Part shown: positions 52,828 through 62,296 of the stretch, piece after piece
Layout: the number at the start of each line of letters is the position of its first letter
Position numbering within the stretch: the stretch's first letter is position 1
DNA from: Solibacillus faecavium
GTDB lineage: Bacteria; Bacillota; Bacilli; Bacillales_A; Planococcaceae
Direction of reading: 5' to 3'
Length of the DNA stretch: 64,000 nucleotides
Assembly: GCF_014836905.1 (NCBI RefSeq)
Contig: NZ_JACSPZ010000012.1
Span: forward strand, 1 to 64,000
Notes under the pieces: generated by a model
Told to the model about the DNA's origin: nothing
The model's input: the letters and a program-made list of their open reading frames with translations, nothing else
Databases searched by the model: none
Translations under genes and position numbers: made by a program

Positions 52828-53916
52828 TTAAATGGTTTTTAACTCTTGCACAAGATCAAATAACGGGACTGTCCGTTTATTGAATTCATCTACGTTTAAT
52901 GCTGCATCTACTGCTTCACGGACTTTCCGTTCTTCGTCGGCATATTGTTTGGCAAATTGCTTCGCTTCTTGCATAGTCGCTTTATACTTTGCGACAAGCT
53001 CATTAATGTTGTTTAGCTCCACTTCTGTTGGATGGCAGTGCTGAGCGATGTCGAAAACTTCATCGCCAGGACGATTCTCATCCGGGAAATAAACATGTGG
53101 CTCAGTACTATCAAATATACAGAACTTTAATTCAGGCAAAATGACCATATCAATCGAATTGGAATCCAACCCACACCATACGAGCTGCACATCATAGCCA
53201 CGACTCTGTGCTTCTTTTGCCAATTGCTTCATCATCGAGGATTTACCTGTGCCAGGATACCCTTTGATGAATAGCCTCTTTTCCAAGTTTTGCGTAATAC
53301 TTTGAACGGTATCACGTGCTCCTGCCGGTGTTAACGTTCCGAGTAGCCGGTGGGTCAGCTGACCCGATTTATCCAATTTCTTCTCACCGAATAATTGATT
53401 CGTCAAATCTGCAAATTGCTGATTCAATCCGTTCCAATTCATATACTTCCTTGTTTCCACTTCCCAGTCATCATGAATATGAATCGCCTTGGAAAGAGCA
53501 GCAAAGCATTGATTATAGTAGGTTTGTTTTTTTTCATTCAAAGAGAACAACGCTTCATTCGCCGAAAGCTGTTCTTCATCTACACAATCATAAAGGGAAA
53601 TGACATGATCCCGTCCCCCAAGAACAGTAGGCTCTATTGAAGGATTGGTTGCCTGAAGAATTAAAATCCGATGTGGTGCTTGAATAAAGATGCCTTCAAC
53701 CGTGCCCTCAAATAATGGGTCATGGAAATACTCGATACTAGCGCCCTTTTTAACATAGTAGTCACCGATGTTTTGAAGCAGCTCGGAAATTTTGAAGCCG
53801 TGCGCACCCTTTAGTAAATACACCGTTTGTGCTTCATTCATTAAATCCTTGTATATATTTTTTATGCCCTGCCCTGTCATTGCCTGACCGAAGAAATACT
53901 TAACTGTTGTGCTTAT
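52828..53916 (-). CDS. Tandem P-loop protein (PRK06851-like) with apparent AUA start
   Basis: About 362 residues. The second half has a good Walker A GYPGTGKSSM; the first half has the matching but degenerate GAHGFKIS, as expected for a tandem P-loop family. The first ATG is 53880, but in-frame sequence upstream (MSTTVKYFFGQA if ATA is read as Met) matches how this family begins and the frame is open. ATA 53916 lies 7 bases after AAGGG. No ATG/GTG/TTG lies between. So the gene seems to start at ATA, or ATG was lost recently and 53880 or ATG 53841 is used. Function unknown. Confidence 0.78.
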   Translation of the reverse strand: MSTTVKYFFGQAMTGQGIKNIYKDLMNEAQTVYLLKGAHGFKISELLQNIGDYYVKKGASIEYFHDPLFEGTVEGIFIQAPHRILILQATNPSIEPTVLGGRDHVISLYDCVDEEQLSANEALFSLNEKKQTYYNQCFAALSKAIHIHDDWEVETRKYMNWNGLNQQFADLTNQLFGEKKLDKSGQLTHRLLGTLTPAGARDTVQSITQNLEKRLFIKGYPGTGKSSMMKQLAKEAQSRGYDVQLVWCGLDSNSIDMVILPELKFCIFDSTEPHVYFPDENRPGDEVFDIAQHCHPTEVELNNINELVAKYKATMQEAKQFAKQYADEERKVREAVDAALNVDEFNKRTVPLFDLVQELKTI

Positions 53917-53999
53917 GACGTCACCCTTCCATAACCTTGTTAACTTTATTGTTATGTTAAAAGCCTAAAAAAGTTGCCATCTCACGTAGTATTTAATCG

Positions 54000-54030
54000 A
54001 AAAACGCATGCAATTAAGTTCATGCATGCG
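54000..54030 (-). terminator. Terminator of the Ca-ATPase gene
   Basis: Minus strand CGCATGCA / TGCATGCG arms followed by T5, about 25 bases after the stop at 54053. Confidence 0.75.
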
Positions 54031-54052
54031 CTTTATATTCAAGCAGCTCTCT

Positions 54053-56644
54053 TTAACTCGCTCTGAAAAATAGTTTATGAAGCTGAATTATAATTAGTGG
54101 AACTAATGATAAACCATAAATAATTAAATACTGGAAGTTATTCAAGCGCGCTACTTCAAATAATCCAGAGAGCAGCACAAAGTTCAGTATGGAAAATCCT
54201 AATAAAAATGCAATCCATACAGCTAAATTCGAGAAGATTCCCAGTTTAAAAATGGATTCATCCGAACGGCAATTAAAGCCATGTACCAGTCTTGATAAAC
54301 ATAATGTCGCAAATGCCATCGTTGTGGCTACTGCAGTATCACCTGTCGACAATCCTATTTGGAAGGCGATGATTGTAACCGCCGCAATAATTGCTCCCTC
54401 AAATCCTACTTGGGAAACAAACTTCTTATTTAGCAACGGCTCCTTGATGTTACGGGGCTTTTCTTTCATAAGCTTTTTATTATGTGGCTCTAGCCCAATC
54501 GCAATTGCCGGCAAACTATCCGTTAATAAATTTATAAATAATAGATGAATCGGTAGAAACGGTGCAGGCAATGCAAAAAGCGTTGCATATAAAACGACAA
54601 TAATTGCACCAGCGTTTCCGGATAACAGGAATTTAATAGCGTTACTAATATTGGCGTAAATACTTCGACCATTCGAAATCGATTTGACGATCGTCAAAAA
54701 GTTATCATCGGTTAAAATCATCGAAGAAGCATCCTTTGCCACTTCAGTCCCTGTACCCATCGCTACACCAATTTCGGCCTGTTTTAGCGCTGGGGCATCA
54801 TTTACACCATCTCCCGTCATGGCGACTACATGTCCTTTGTCTTGCCATGCTTTCACAATCCGTATTTTATGTTCCGGGGAGACACGTGCATAAACTGAGA
54901 TTTTTTCTACCTTTGCCTTCAATTCTCTATCTGAAAGCTTTTCGATTTCTTTTCCTTCAATCGCTTCACTCGGATTTTTTAAAATGCCGAGTTTCTTTGC
55001 GATCGCCATTGCCGTAATTTTATGATCACCTGTAATCATGACCGGTTTGATGCCTGCTTTAATACAATCCGCCACTGCTTGTGCCGATTCTTCGCGTGGT
55101 GGATCCATCATTGCGATTAATCCAACAAATGTTAAGTTATGCTCCTCTTTTTCCGTTAAGGTAGGAGAATATACATCTTTATACGTAATCGCCATTACCC
55201 TTAGCCCGGCATTTGAGAAGGTTTCATTTACGTAATTTATCTTTTCTACTTGCTGCGTCGTTATGTTGGACCCGCCATGACTTGAATGAATGCGGCTAAC
55301 ACGCGGCAGCAGTACATCTACCGCCCCTTTTGTAATCATAACGGAACGATTTCCCATGCGGTGAACTGTGCTCATTACCTTACGAGTCGAATCAAAAGGT
55401 AATTCACCAACACGTTGATGAAGGCCACGTACAATATGTTCATTTAAGTCATATTCACGTCCAAATTTTACGAGTGCCAATTCCGTTGGATCCCCGATTT
55501 CCTTATCCTTCATTACAACGGAATTATTGCAGAGTATGGCCAATTCGAGCAGTTTTTTATGGTTTTCATTAGCTAGCTTTAGCTCATTAAAAGGCAGAAC
55601 TTGATCGCCTGTATAAACCTCTTGAACCGTCATTTTATTTTGCGTAAGTGTCCCTGTCTTATCTGAACAGATAATTGATACACTCCCCAAACTTTCTACT
55701 GCATGCAGCTTACGAATAATGGCATTTTCCTTCGCCATATTTGTAGTCCCCACTGCTAAAACGATTGTCACAATCGAACTAAGTGCTTCCGGAATTGCTG
55801 CAACCGCCAACGAAACGGCGAACATAAAGGAGTCAATTAACTCACGCCCTCGAATAATATCAAGCCCAAATATAATTAAACAAATAATGATAATGCCGAG
55901 TGCAAGACGTTTCCCAAAACGATCCAAGCTCACTTGTAATGGCGTTTTTTTCTCCTGTGCATTGTCCAAAAGAGTGGCAATTTTACCGATCTCGGTATTC
56001 ATTCCTATAGAAGTAACGACCGCTTTTCCACGACCATTCGTTACAAAGCTCCCGGAGAAAACCATGTTCCTTTTATCGCCTATAGCAAGTTCCTTTTCGT
56101 GGATGGTGTTCGCTATTTTATCAATCGCTAATGATTCACCGGTTAACGAACTTTCGTTTATTTGCAAACTATAGCTTTCAATTACTCTACCGTCAGCACT
56201 AATATAATCGCCTGCTTCCAAAACAAGCAGGTCACCGACAATAACATCTCTTGACGGTATTTCAATAACTGCTCCCTCACGGATGACTTTAGAAACGGGT
56301 GCAGCCATTTCCTTTAGACTATTTAGCGATTTTTCCGCTCTTACATGCTGAACAGTTCCCAGTACGGCATTTAAAACAAGTACGATTAGAATAACAATAG
56401 AGCTATCTACATCACCAAGAAACATAGAAATAATGGCAGCAGCAATTAAGATAATGACTAAAAAATCCTGAAACTGCTCTAGCATAACTTGAAAGATATT
56501 CTTTTGTTTACCTTCTTTCAGTTCATTATAGCCATATTTTTTATGCCGAGAACGTACTTCATAATCTGTCAGTCCATATGGTGTTACGTCCAGCTTCTTC
56601 ATAACTTCCTGTACGGTGTTACGGTAATAGTCAGATAAATTCAT
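54053..56644 (-). CDS. P-type (P2A) cation-transporting ATPase, Ca2+ type
   Basis: 863 residues. N-terminal cation ATPase domain, TGES actuator motif (SSLTGESLAI), PEAL motif in helix M4 (AIPEALSSIV), phosphorylation site ICSDKTGTLT, nucleotide-binding KGAVD and hinge GDGVNDAPALKQAEIGVAMG, and a C-terminal helix group with NLLTDSLPAIAIGLEP. This is the Ca2+/SERCA-like P2A branch that expels Ca2+ (or Mn2+) at the cost of ATP. GGAGGTTCTC precedes ATG 56644. Sporulation-linked in B. subtilis (YloB). Monocistronic. Confidence 0.93.
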   Translation of the reverse strand: MNLSDYYRNTVQEVMKKLDVTPYGLTDYEVRSRHKKYGYNELKEGKQKNIFQVMLEQFQDFLVIILIAAAIISMFLGDVDSSIVILIVLVLNAVLGTVQHVRAEKSLNSLKEMAAPVSKVIREGAVIEIPSRDVIVGDLLVLEAGDYISADGRVIESYSLQINESSLTGESLAIDKIANTIHEKELAIGDKRNMVFSGSFVTNGRGKAVVTSIGMNTEIGKIATLLDNAQEKKTPLQVSLDRFGKRLALGIIIICLIIFGLDIIRGRELIDSFMFAVSLAVAAIPEALSSIVTIVLAVGTTNMAKENAIIRKLHAVESLGSVSIICSDKTGTLTQNKMTVQEVYTGDQVLPFNELKLANENHKKLLELAILCNNSVVMKDKEIGDPTELALVKFGREYDLNEHIVRGLHQRVGELPFDSTRKVMSTVHRMGNRSVMITKGAVDVLLPRVSRIHSSHGGSNITTQQVEKINYVNETFSNAGLRVMAITYKDVYSPTLTEKEEHNLTFVGLIAMMDPPREESAQAVADCIKAGIKPVMITGDHKITAMAIAKKLGILKNPSEAIEGKEIEKLSDRELKAKVEKISVYARVSPEHKIRIVKAWQDKGHVVAMTGDGVNDAPALKQAEIGVAMGTGTEVAKDASSMILTDDNFLTIVKSISNGRSIYANISNAIKFLLSGNAGAIIVVLYATLFALPAPFLPIHLLFINLLTDSLPAIAIGLEPHNKKLMKEKPRNIKEPLLNKKFVSQVGFEGAIIAAVTIIAFQIGLSTGDTAVATTMAFATLCLSRLVHGFNCRSDESIFKLGIFSNLAVWIAFLLGFSILNFVLLSGLFEVARLNNFQYLIIYGLSLVPLIIIQLHKLFFRAS

Positions 56645-56805
56645 GAGAACCTCCCTTCAAGTTTTAAGTATAGATAACCACTTTATTTGGTTATTGCATG
56701 AAAAATATGAGCACTCTCACAAGAACACTGTATGAGAGTTTTATTGTTAAAATGTATATCTCACAATAAAAAATTCATAAAGTTGAAATTCTGCCTTTTT
56801 ACTAA

Positions 56806-56842
56806 ATAAAAAAACGTTAATCCCATTAAGATTAACGTTTTG
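56806..56842 (-). terminator. Terminator of tlp
   Basis: AAAACGTTAATC / GATTAACGTTTT arms followed by T7 on the minus strand. Confidence 0.8.
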
Positions 56843-56851
56843 ACTGAAGCA

Positions 56852-57094
56852 TTATTTATAATAATTTTTTCTAGCTTGAAAGGCTTTTTTTTCTCTTATT
56901 TGTTCTTCCAATTGTGCAATGGCCGTTTTACGTCGCGCATTTTTTTCCTCTAAATTTTCCAGTTCTTCAGGAAATGCGAATTCTTTACTAATTTCCGCCT
57001 CTTCGATATTTTCCTTCGTATTTTCAATCATCTTCCCTAAACTTAACGCATTTTTGGACTTTTTATTAAATACATCATGTCTATCATTTTTCAT
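56852..57094 (-). CDS. tlp: Small acid-soluble spore protein Tlp
   Basis: 80 residues, highly charged, no membrane segment. MIENTKENIEEAEISKEFAFPEELENLEEKNARRK matches Tlp (thioredoxin-like small spore protein), whose family reads QNTIENIEEAEE...KNERR. AAGGAGG lies seven bases before the ATG. A clear SigG promoter was not found (CATA at about 57145 lacks a convincing -35). Evidence that the organism forms endospores. Confidence 0.85.
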   Translation of the reverse strand: MKNDRHDVFNKKSKNALSLGKMIENTKENIEEAEISKEFAFPEELENLEEKNARRKTAIAQLEEQIREKKAFQARKNYYK

Positions 57095-57244
57095 GCTTTT
57101 TCCTCCTTATTCCTCATTAAAGTTAGTTTGTTTTTCTTTGATTTTTTTATGCAAAGTGATTTTTTCAATTAAATTCGTATATACGTTCGTCACACATGTC
57201 ACATTATTGTTATAAAAACAATATAAAATAATAAAAATATATAA

Positions 57245-57288
57245 AAAAACCCTTATGAACACTTGCTACTAAGGGTTTTCATAAGCAA
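57245..57288. terminator. Hairpin with two alternative pairings
   Basis: AAAAACCCTT / AAGGGTTTT forms a terminator-like stem with T or A flanks, but CTTATGAA / TTCATAAG, using overlapping bases, forms another. No gene ends nearby. Confidence 0.5.
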
Positions 57289-57489
57289 CTGGCTATTTTA
57301 CATATTTTTTACAACTTTATTAAAATGACATTTTCTCCATAAACTTGCGCTATAGTATGTATAAGTTCAAAGAAAAGTAGATAGCCTTCTCCATGATTCC
57401 ACCTTGCAGATCAAACATAGCTGCCAGCATGGTCGAACGTTTATCTATTGATAATTTATTTGAACAGAATTTGACTAACACCTCTTTTA

Positions 57490-57536
57490 AACACAAAGCA
57501 AGCTCCAGCTATTTCCCAATAATAGCTGGAGCTTGA
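57490..57536 (-). terminator. Terminator of the CoA-disulfide reductase-like gene
   Basis: AAGCTCCAGCTATT / AATAGCTGGAGCTT perfect arms then GCTTTGTGTTT on the minus strand, right after the stop at 57545. Confidence 0.75.
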
Positions 57537-57544
57537 GACGTTTT

Positions 57545-58876
57545 TTAATCCTTTTTCCCATACCGCTTCGGTACCTGCATGAGCGCATCCCATACGCCAC
57601 TAAATGGTGGAGCATAAGCTAAGTCCAGGTCCAATAATTCTTCAAAGGTCATTTCATTGTAAAGCGCTGTAGCAAATACATCAATTCGTTTATCGACACC
57701 GTGTTTCCCGACAATTTGCAACCCAACAAGCTTGCGACTTTGTTGTTCAACTAACATGCGCAGCTTCATCTTACTTGGATGAGGATAATAGCTGGCAATG
57801 TCGTTCACTTCCATTACATATGCCTCTATCAACGCATTGGACTTATCCGCAGTATCATTAGTTAATCCCGTCATTCCTATTTGTAGATCAAAAAACTTCA
57901 AAATGGAAGTTCCTACAATCCCATTGAACTTTTGATTAAAACCGGCAATATTCAAACCAGCGATCCGTCCTTGTTTATTCGCCGTCGTACCAAGAGGCAA
58001 GTAATCATCCTGCTGCTTCAGTCTGTTATAATGTGATGCACAATCCCCTGCTGCATACACATTCGCAATGGATGTCTCCATTTTTCCATTAACGATGAGC
58101 GCCCCATTTTCAAGCTTTGCAAACCCTGTTGCAAATTGTGTGTTTGGACGTACACCAGTCGCTACGATAACTAATTCAGTAGGGTATGTCCCCGTTTTCG
58201 TACGAATTGCTTCGACAACTTGTTCACCCTCAAAACCTATTGTCTCTTCATTCAGTAAAACATCCACCCCTTTTGAAATCGCCTCTTCATAAATGATTTT
58301 CGCAAGTTCCGGATCTAATACTGACATGAGCTGACTCCCTTGATGGATCAGACGTACATCCAGACCGCGCTCACGAACCGTTTCGACAACTTCCAGTCCT
58401 ATATAGCCGCCGCCAACGACTGTAACATGCTTCACATTCGGTAATTGTTCCATCAACTTATTCATTTGGGGAATTGTCTTAATCATATGAATTCCTTTTA
58501 AATCGGCATTTTCCAGTCGTGGCATTGACGGCGCAGCACCGGTTGCAATCAGCAGTTTATCGTATACAAATTCAAATGGCTCCTTACTATTTACATCATG
58601 TCCGCTCACCTTTTGTAATTTCGTATCAATTGCCGTCACTTCATGAAAGATTCTCGCATCAATGTCGTATTTAGAACGGAATTCCTCGACATCACGAGCA
58701 ATGAGTTCTTCAGTATTAGGTACCTTTCCGTTAATTACATACGGCAACCCACATTGCCCGTACGAATAAATATCGCCTTTTTCTAAAACAACGATATGTG
58801 CGGATTTATTATTACGGACAATTTCCATCGCCGCACTCATCCCAGCAGCGTCCCCACCGATAATTACAACTTTCAT
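57545..58876 (-). CDS. CoA-disulfide reductase-like FAD oxidoreductase
   Basis: 443 residues. N-terminal FAD motif VVIIGGDAAGMSAA, single active-site Cys42 in SYGQCGLPYVI, NAD(P)H motif VVGGGYIGLEVVE and the FAD motif YAAGDCASH, with C-terminal dimerisation domain. This is the CoADR/NADH oxidase/Nox single-cysteine family, which in Bacillus and Staphylococcus reduces CoA disulfide. Start at ATG 58876, eight bases after AAGGAG; the GTG at 58885 lies in the site. NADPH persulfide reductase is another possibility. Confidence 0.88.
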   Translation of the reverse strand: MKVVIIGGDAAGMSAAMEIVRNNKSAHIVVLEKGDIYSYGQCGLPYVINGKVPNTEELIARDVEEFRSKYDIDARIFHEVTAIDTKLQKVSGHDVNSKEPFEFVYDKLLIATGAAPSMPRLENADLKGIHMIKTIPQMNKLMEQLPNVKHVTVVGGGYIGLEVVETVRERGLDVRLIHQGSQLMSVLDPELAKIIYEEAISKGVDVLLNEETIGFEGEQVVEAIRTKTGTYPTELVIVATGVRPNTQFATGFAKLENGALIVNGKMETSIANVYAAGDCASHYNRLKQQDDYLPLGTTANKQGRIAGLNIAGFNQKFNGIVGTSILKFFDLQIGMTGLTNDTADKSNALIEAYVMEVNDIASYYPHPSKMKLRMLVEQQSRKLVGLQIVGKHGVDKRIDVFATALYNEMTFEELLDLDLAYAPPFSGVWDALMQVPKRYGKKD

Positions 58877-59049
58877 CACCGTCACTCCTTGCTTGTTTAT
58901 AAAACTTATTTTTTTATTTTGTATACTTTTACGAATTTAATTAGTTATATAAGTAAGTTAACTTACAATAAGTAAAGCATATTTCGTTTTTTTTCACACG
59001 ATTAAGCCTTCTTATTTTCAACATATGGATATCCGGAAGTTGGTGAACT

Positions 59050-59382
59050 ATGGACAAGTCATGGGAAAACTATTTGCTTGAAGAAGCACAAATTGTTTTC
59101 AAATATTTATTAAAAATCGGGGCTACAAAGGAAGATGCAGAAGATGTCACACAAGAAACCATTATGAAAACAATTGAATGCTTATCGCAAATTCAAGCAA
59201 AAAATTTGCGCGCATGGCTTTTTAAAGTGGCATTGCATCGGTATTACACGTTATATAACAAAAATAAAAGGTCCGTCTCAAACGGCATCGTTGTAACAGG
59301 TACTGCCGAGAGCTTAAAGCAATTGCAGAATTTACCTTTCATAAAGGCTTCTTCGCTTGGTGTTGTAGTAGATAAATATTAA
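59050..59382 (+). CDS. ECF sigma factor lacking region 4 (truncated)
   Basis: 110 residues. Region 2 is intact (KEDAEDVTQETIMKTIECLSQIQAKNLRAWLFKVALHRYYTLYNKNKR) but after about residue 75 the protein ends in unrelated sequence, and no region 4 helix-turn-helix follows in any frame before the terminator at 59389. A normal ECF factor would have about 160-180 residues. Ribosome site is weak. Probably a decayed gene; possibly a region-2-only factor. Confidence 0.6.
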   Translation: MDKSWENYLLEEAQIVFKYLLKIGATKEDAEDVTQETIMKTIECLSQIQAKNLRAWLFKVALHRYYTLYNKNKRSVSNGIVVTGTAESLKQLQNLPFIKASSLGVVVDKY

Positions 59383-59388
59383 TTGTAG

Positions 59389-59430
59389 GCGCAAAAGCAT
59401 GCTGAACATGTTTTTGTGCTTTTCTTTTTA
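59389..59430 (+). terminator. Terminator after the truncated sigma gene
   Basis: GCGCAAAAGCATG / CATGTTTTTGTGC, 13 pairs with two G-U, followed by TTTTCTTTTT. Confidence 0.8.
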
Positions 59431-59501
59431 TTATCATAATCTCAAAATATGCTACACTAACTATCAGAAAACTCTAAACTTTTAAAAGGAGCACGAACTG
59501 A

Positions 59502-60437
59502 ATGACAAAAACAACAATTGGCATTATCGGCACTGGTGTTGTCGGTGAGCGCATTATTAACCAGGCATTACAAAACGAACACTACGAAATTGCTGCTATA
59601 TTCGATACGAATGAGGAGCGTACAGCGCAGTTGGCAGAAAAATATAATGTACCGACAACAAATGATTTACAGGATTTACTGAATTTAAAGCCTGACTGGG
59701 TTTACATCGGGACGCCCCCTGTCAGCCATGCGACTCTTGCTGAGGAAATTGCGAAGCATGGACTGCATATTTTATCGGAAAAACCACTTGCCCATGATGC
59801 TGCAGATGGAGAAACAATGGTACGTGTTGCCAATGATGTAAAGGTGAAAACAGCGATGCACTTCCCATTAATGTATGGAGCAGCCGTACATCAGCTTAAA
59901 AAAGAGCTTACATCTGGTATGGGGGATATTACACGCATTGAACTACATACATACTTCCCGGAATGGCCGCGTAAATGGCAACAAAATCCTTGGATTGCCT
60001 CACGTGAGCAAGGCGGCTTTATCCGTGAGATTTTCCCGCATTATTTACAGCTGACACACCACTTATTCGGGGATCTCAACATTCTCGCCCATGAAACAAC
60101 CTATCCGGAAAACACGGAGCTATGTGAAACAGGTGTATCTGCTTTAGCCAAAACAACAAGCGGCATACCTGTTGTAATAAACGGACTTGCCGGCATCGGT
60201 CAGGAAGAGCGTATTGATTATAAAATTTTCGGTTCAGAAAAAGTTGTCACATTACGTAACTGGTCACAAGTATATACGAGTAAAGCTTACGAATCGGAAG
60301 TGGAAGTCCCTGCGAATACAGCCCCTGAATCCATGCTGGATGCTTGTAGAAAAGTCCTTTTAGGTGAAGAAGCGTTCATCGTCCCATTCGAGGAAGGCTT
60401 AAAAGTACAGCGCTGGATTGATGAACTATTGAAATAA
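59502..60437 (+). CDS. Gfo/Idh/MocA family oxidoreductase
   Basis: 311 residues. N-terminal Rossmann motif GIIGTGVVGERII (residues 7-19), EKP motif in LSEKPLAHD (about residue 92), and a C-terminal alpha/beta domain with EHA... histidine-type loop (FPHYLQLTHHLFGD). NAD(P)-dependent oxidation or reduction of a sugar, inositol or related polyol; substrate not evident. AAAAGGAG precedes ATG 59502. Monocistronic. Confidence 0.9.
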   Translation: MTKTTIGIIGTGVVGERIINQALQNEHYEIAAIFDTNEERTAQLAEKYNVPTTNDLQDLLNLKPDWVYIGTPPVSHATLAEEIAKHGLHILSEKPLAHDAADGETMVRVANDVKVKTAMHFPLMYGAAVHQLKKELTSGMGDITRIELHTYFPEWPRKWQQNPWIASREQGGFIREIFPHYLQLTHHLFGDLNILAHETTYPENTELCETGVSALAKTTSGIPVVINGLAGIGQEERIDYKIFGSEKVVTLRNWSQVYTSKAYESEVEVPANTAPESMLDACRKVLLGEEAFIVPFEEGLKVQRWIDELLK

Positions 60438-60454
60438 AAATCCTTTGTATTTTG

Positions 60455-60497
60455 AGCTGTTTGGACAATGCTACAGCATGCCAAACAGCTTTTTTTA
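60455..60497 (+). terminator. Terminator of the oxidoreductase gene
   Basis: AGCTGTTTGG / CCAAACAGCT arms followed by T6. Confidence 0.85.
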
Positions 60498-60607
60498 GGG
60501 GAATTTATTTCGGATTCTGAAATATTTATTTGTAAATAACCCCCTTCTATACTAAAATAGTCATAATATTCATTTTTTAGATTACTATTTGTTAAGGGGG
60601 AATTTTT

Positions 60608-62209
60608 ATGGACTTTTTACATTACCCATTTCCGAGTAAGCGTAACACTGTTATCGCGAATCGTGGAATGGTCGCAACATCTCAGCCATTAGCAGCACAG
60701 GCAGGTTTGGATATTTTGAAAAAAGGCGGAAATGCAGTTGATGCTGCCATTGCTACAGCAGCAGCCTTAACCGTCGTGGAACCAACATCAAATGGTATTG
60801 GTGGTGATGCCTTTGCACTCGTATGGATGAAGGATGAACTTTACGGATTAAATGCTTCTGGACCTTCTGCTAAGACCATTTCGAAAGAGGCATTAGCTGA
60901 ACGGGGACATGATAAAATTCCGATGCATGGGGTCATTCCTGTTACTGTTCCTGGTGCTCCTGCGGCATGGGCTTCCTTATCAAAGCGTTTTGGAAAGCTA
61001 CCATTAAGCGAAGTATTGGCACCTGCTATTTCCTATGCGGAAGAAGGCTACCCGATTTCAGCAACACTCGGACAATATTGGCAATCTGCGTATAAAAAAT
61101 ATAAAAATTCACTTACAACCGAAGAGTTCCAACACTGGTTTGATACATTTTCGATTGATGGACGCATGCCAGAAATCGGTGAAGTGTGGCATTCACCCGG
61201 CCATGGAGATACATTACGCAAAATCGCAAAAACAAATGGCGAGGCATTTTATAAAGGTGATATTGCCGATCAAATCGATGCCTTTATGAAAAAACATAAT
61301 GGTTTTATTTCTAAGGAAGACTTAGCAAGCTATGAACCTGAATGGGTAAATCCAATTAAGGTACATTATAAAGGCTATGACGTGTGGGAAATTCCTCCGA
61401 ACGGTCAAGGTATTGTTGCCCAAATGGCACTAAACATTTATCAACATTCAGAGCCGAAATGGCAAGATGCTGAGACATTACATAATCAAATCGAAGCAAT
61501 GAAACTAGCCTATACAGATGGGAAAGCATTTGTTACAGAAAGCAGTGAAATGCCGGTCGATGTAGAAACATTATTATCAAAAAACTACGGAGAATCTCGT
61601 TTTGCAGAAATTATGGATACAGCAATGGATCCTAAGCCATTTGACATTCCGAAGGGTGGAACGGTGTATTTAGCGACTGCCGATGCGGACGGCAATATGG
61701 TGTCTTATATTCAGAGTAACTATATGGGCTTCGGCTCCGGTATTGTCATTCCGGAAACAGGTATATCACTGCAAAACCGTGGTTATGACTTCTCACTTGA
61801 TGAAAACCACCCTAACTTCTTAAAACCTGGTAAACGTACCTACCATACAATTATTCCTGGATTCCTAACGAAGGATAATCAGGCTGTTGGTCCGTTTGGT
61901 GTAATGGGAGGCTATATGCAGCCACAGGGACATTTCCAGGTGATTACATCTACCGTAGACTTTGCACTCAATCCGCAGGCAGCTCTTGATATGCCACGTT
62001 GGCAATGGATGGGTGAAAAACGAATTGAAGTCGAGCCGCATTTCCCTAATTATTTAGTTCAGGCGTTACAACGTAAAGGCCATGACATTCATGTGGCAGT
62101 GGACGGTGGCAGTTTCGGACGCGGGCAAATTATTTGGCGTGATCAAAAAACAGGCGTGCTGTATGGTGGAACAGAGCCGCGTACAGATGGGGCAATTGCC
62201 GCTTGGTAA
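60608..62209 (+). CDS. Gamma-glutamyltransferase family protein (YwrD-like)
   Basis: 533 residues. PTSNGIGGDAFALVWM, GVIPVTVPGAPAAW and the catalytic threonine in GGTVYLATADADGN (about residue 345, new N-terminus after self-cleavage) define the family. No signal peptide, so it is cytosolic, as in B. subtilis YwrD and unlike secreted Ggt. Transfers or hydrolyses gamma-glutamyl groups from glutathione-like peptides. AAGGGGG lies upstream of the ATG. Monocistronic. Confidence 0.92.
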   Translation: MDFLHYPFPSKRNTVIANRGMVATSQPLAAQAGLDILKKGGNAVDAAIATAAALTVVEPTSNGIGGDAFALVWMKDELYGLNASGPSAKTISKEALAERGHDKIPMHGVIPVTVPGAPAAWASLSKRFGKLPLSEVLAPAISYAEEGYPISATLGQYWQSAYKKYKNSLTTEEFQHWFDTFSIDGRMPEIGEVWHSPGHGDTLRKIAKTNGEAFYKGDIADQIDAFMKKHNGFISKEDLASYEPEWVNPIKVHYKGYDVWEIPPNGQGIVAQMALNIYQHSEPKWQDAETLHNQIEAMKLAYTDGKAFVTESSEMPVDVETLLSKNYGESRFAEIMDTAMDPKPFDIPKGGTVYLATADADGNMVSYIQSNYMGFGSGIVIPETGISLQNRGYDFSLDENHPNFLKPGKRTYHTIIPGFLTKDNQAVGPFGVMGGYMQPQGHFQVITSTVDFALNPQAALDMPRWQWMGEKRIEVEPHFPNYLVQALQRKGHDIHVAVDGGSFGRGQIIWRDQKTGVLYGGTEPRTDGAIAAW

Positions 62210-62221
62210 AATGTAAATAAT

Positions 62222-62293
62222 AAAAAAGCACCTCATTTCGAACGACTCCCAACAGTTGGTGGCGTAAAGTTCAATGACGAGGTGCTTTTTTTA
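62222..62293. terminator. Bidirectional terminator
   Basis: AAAAAAGCACCTC / GAGGTGCTTTTTT perfect 13-base arms with a long structured loop, between convergent genes ending at 62209 and 62297. Confidence 0.85.
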
Positions 62294-62296
62294 TTT

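Larger units (their letters stand above)
57095..57544. other. Gene-free stretch
   Basis: Holds the tlp upstream region, an orphan hairpin (57245-57288) and the terminator of the oxidoreductase gene. A 40-codon plus-strand frame near 57391 runs through that terminator and is not called. Confidence 0.4.

Noticed and set aside
57391-57540. Plus-strand 40-odd codon ORF
   Set aside because: Runs through a perfect terminator hairpin; no ribosome site.
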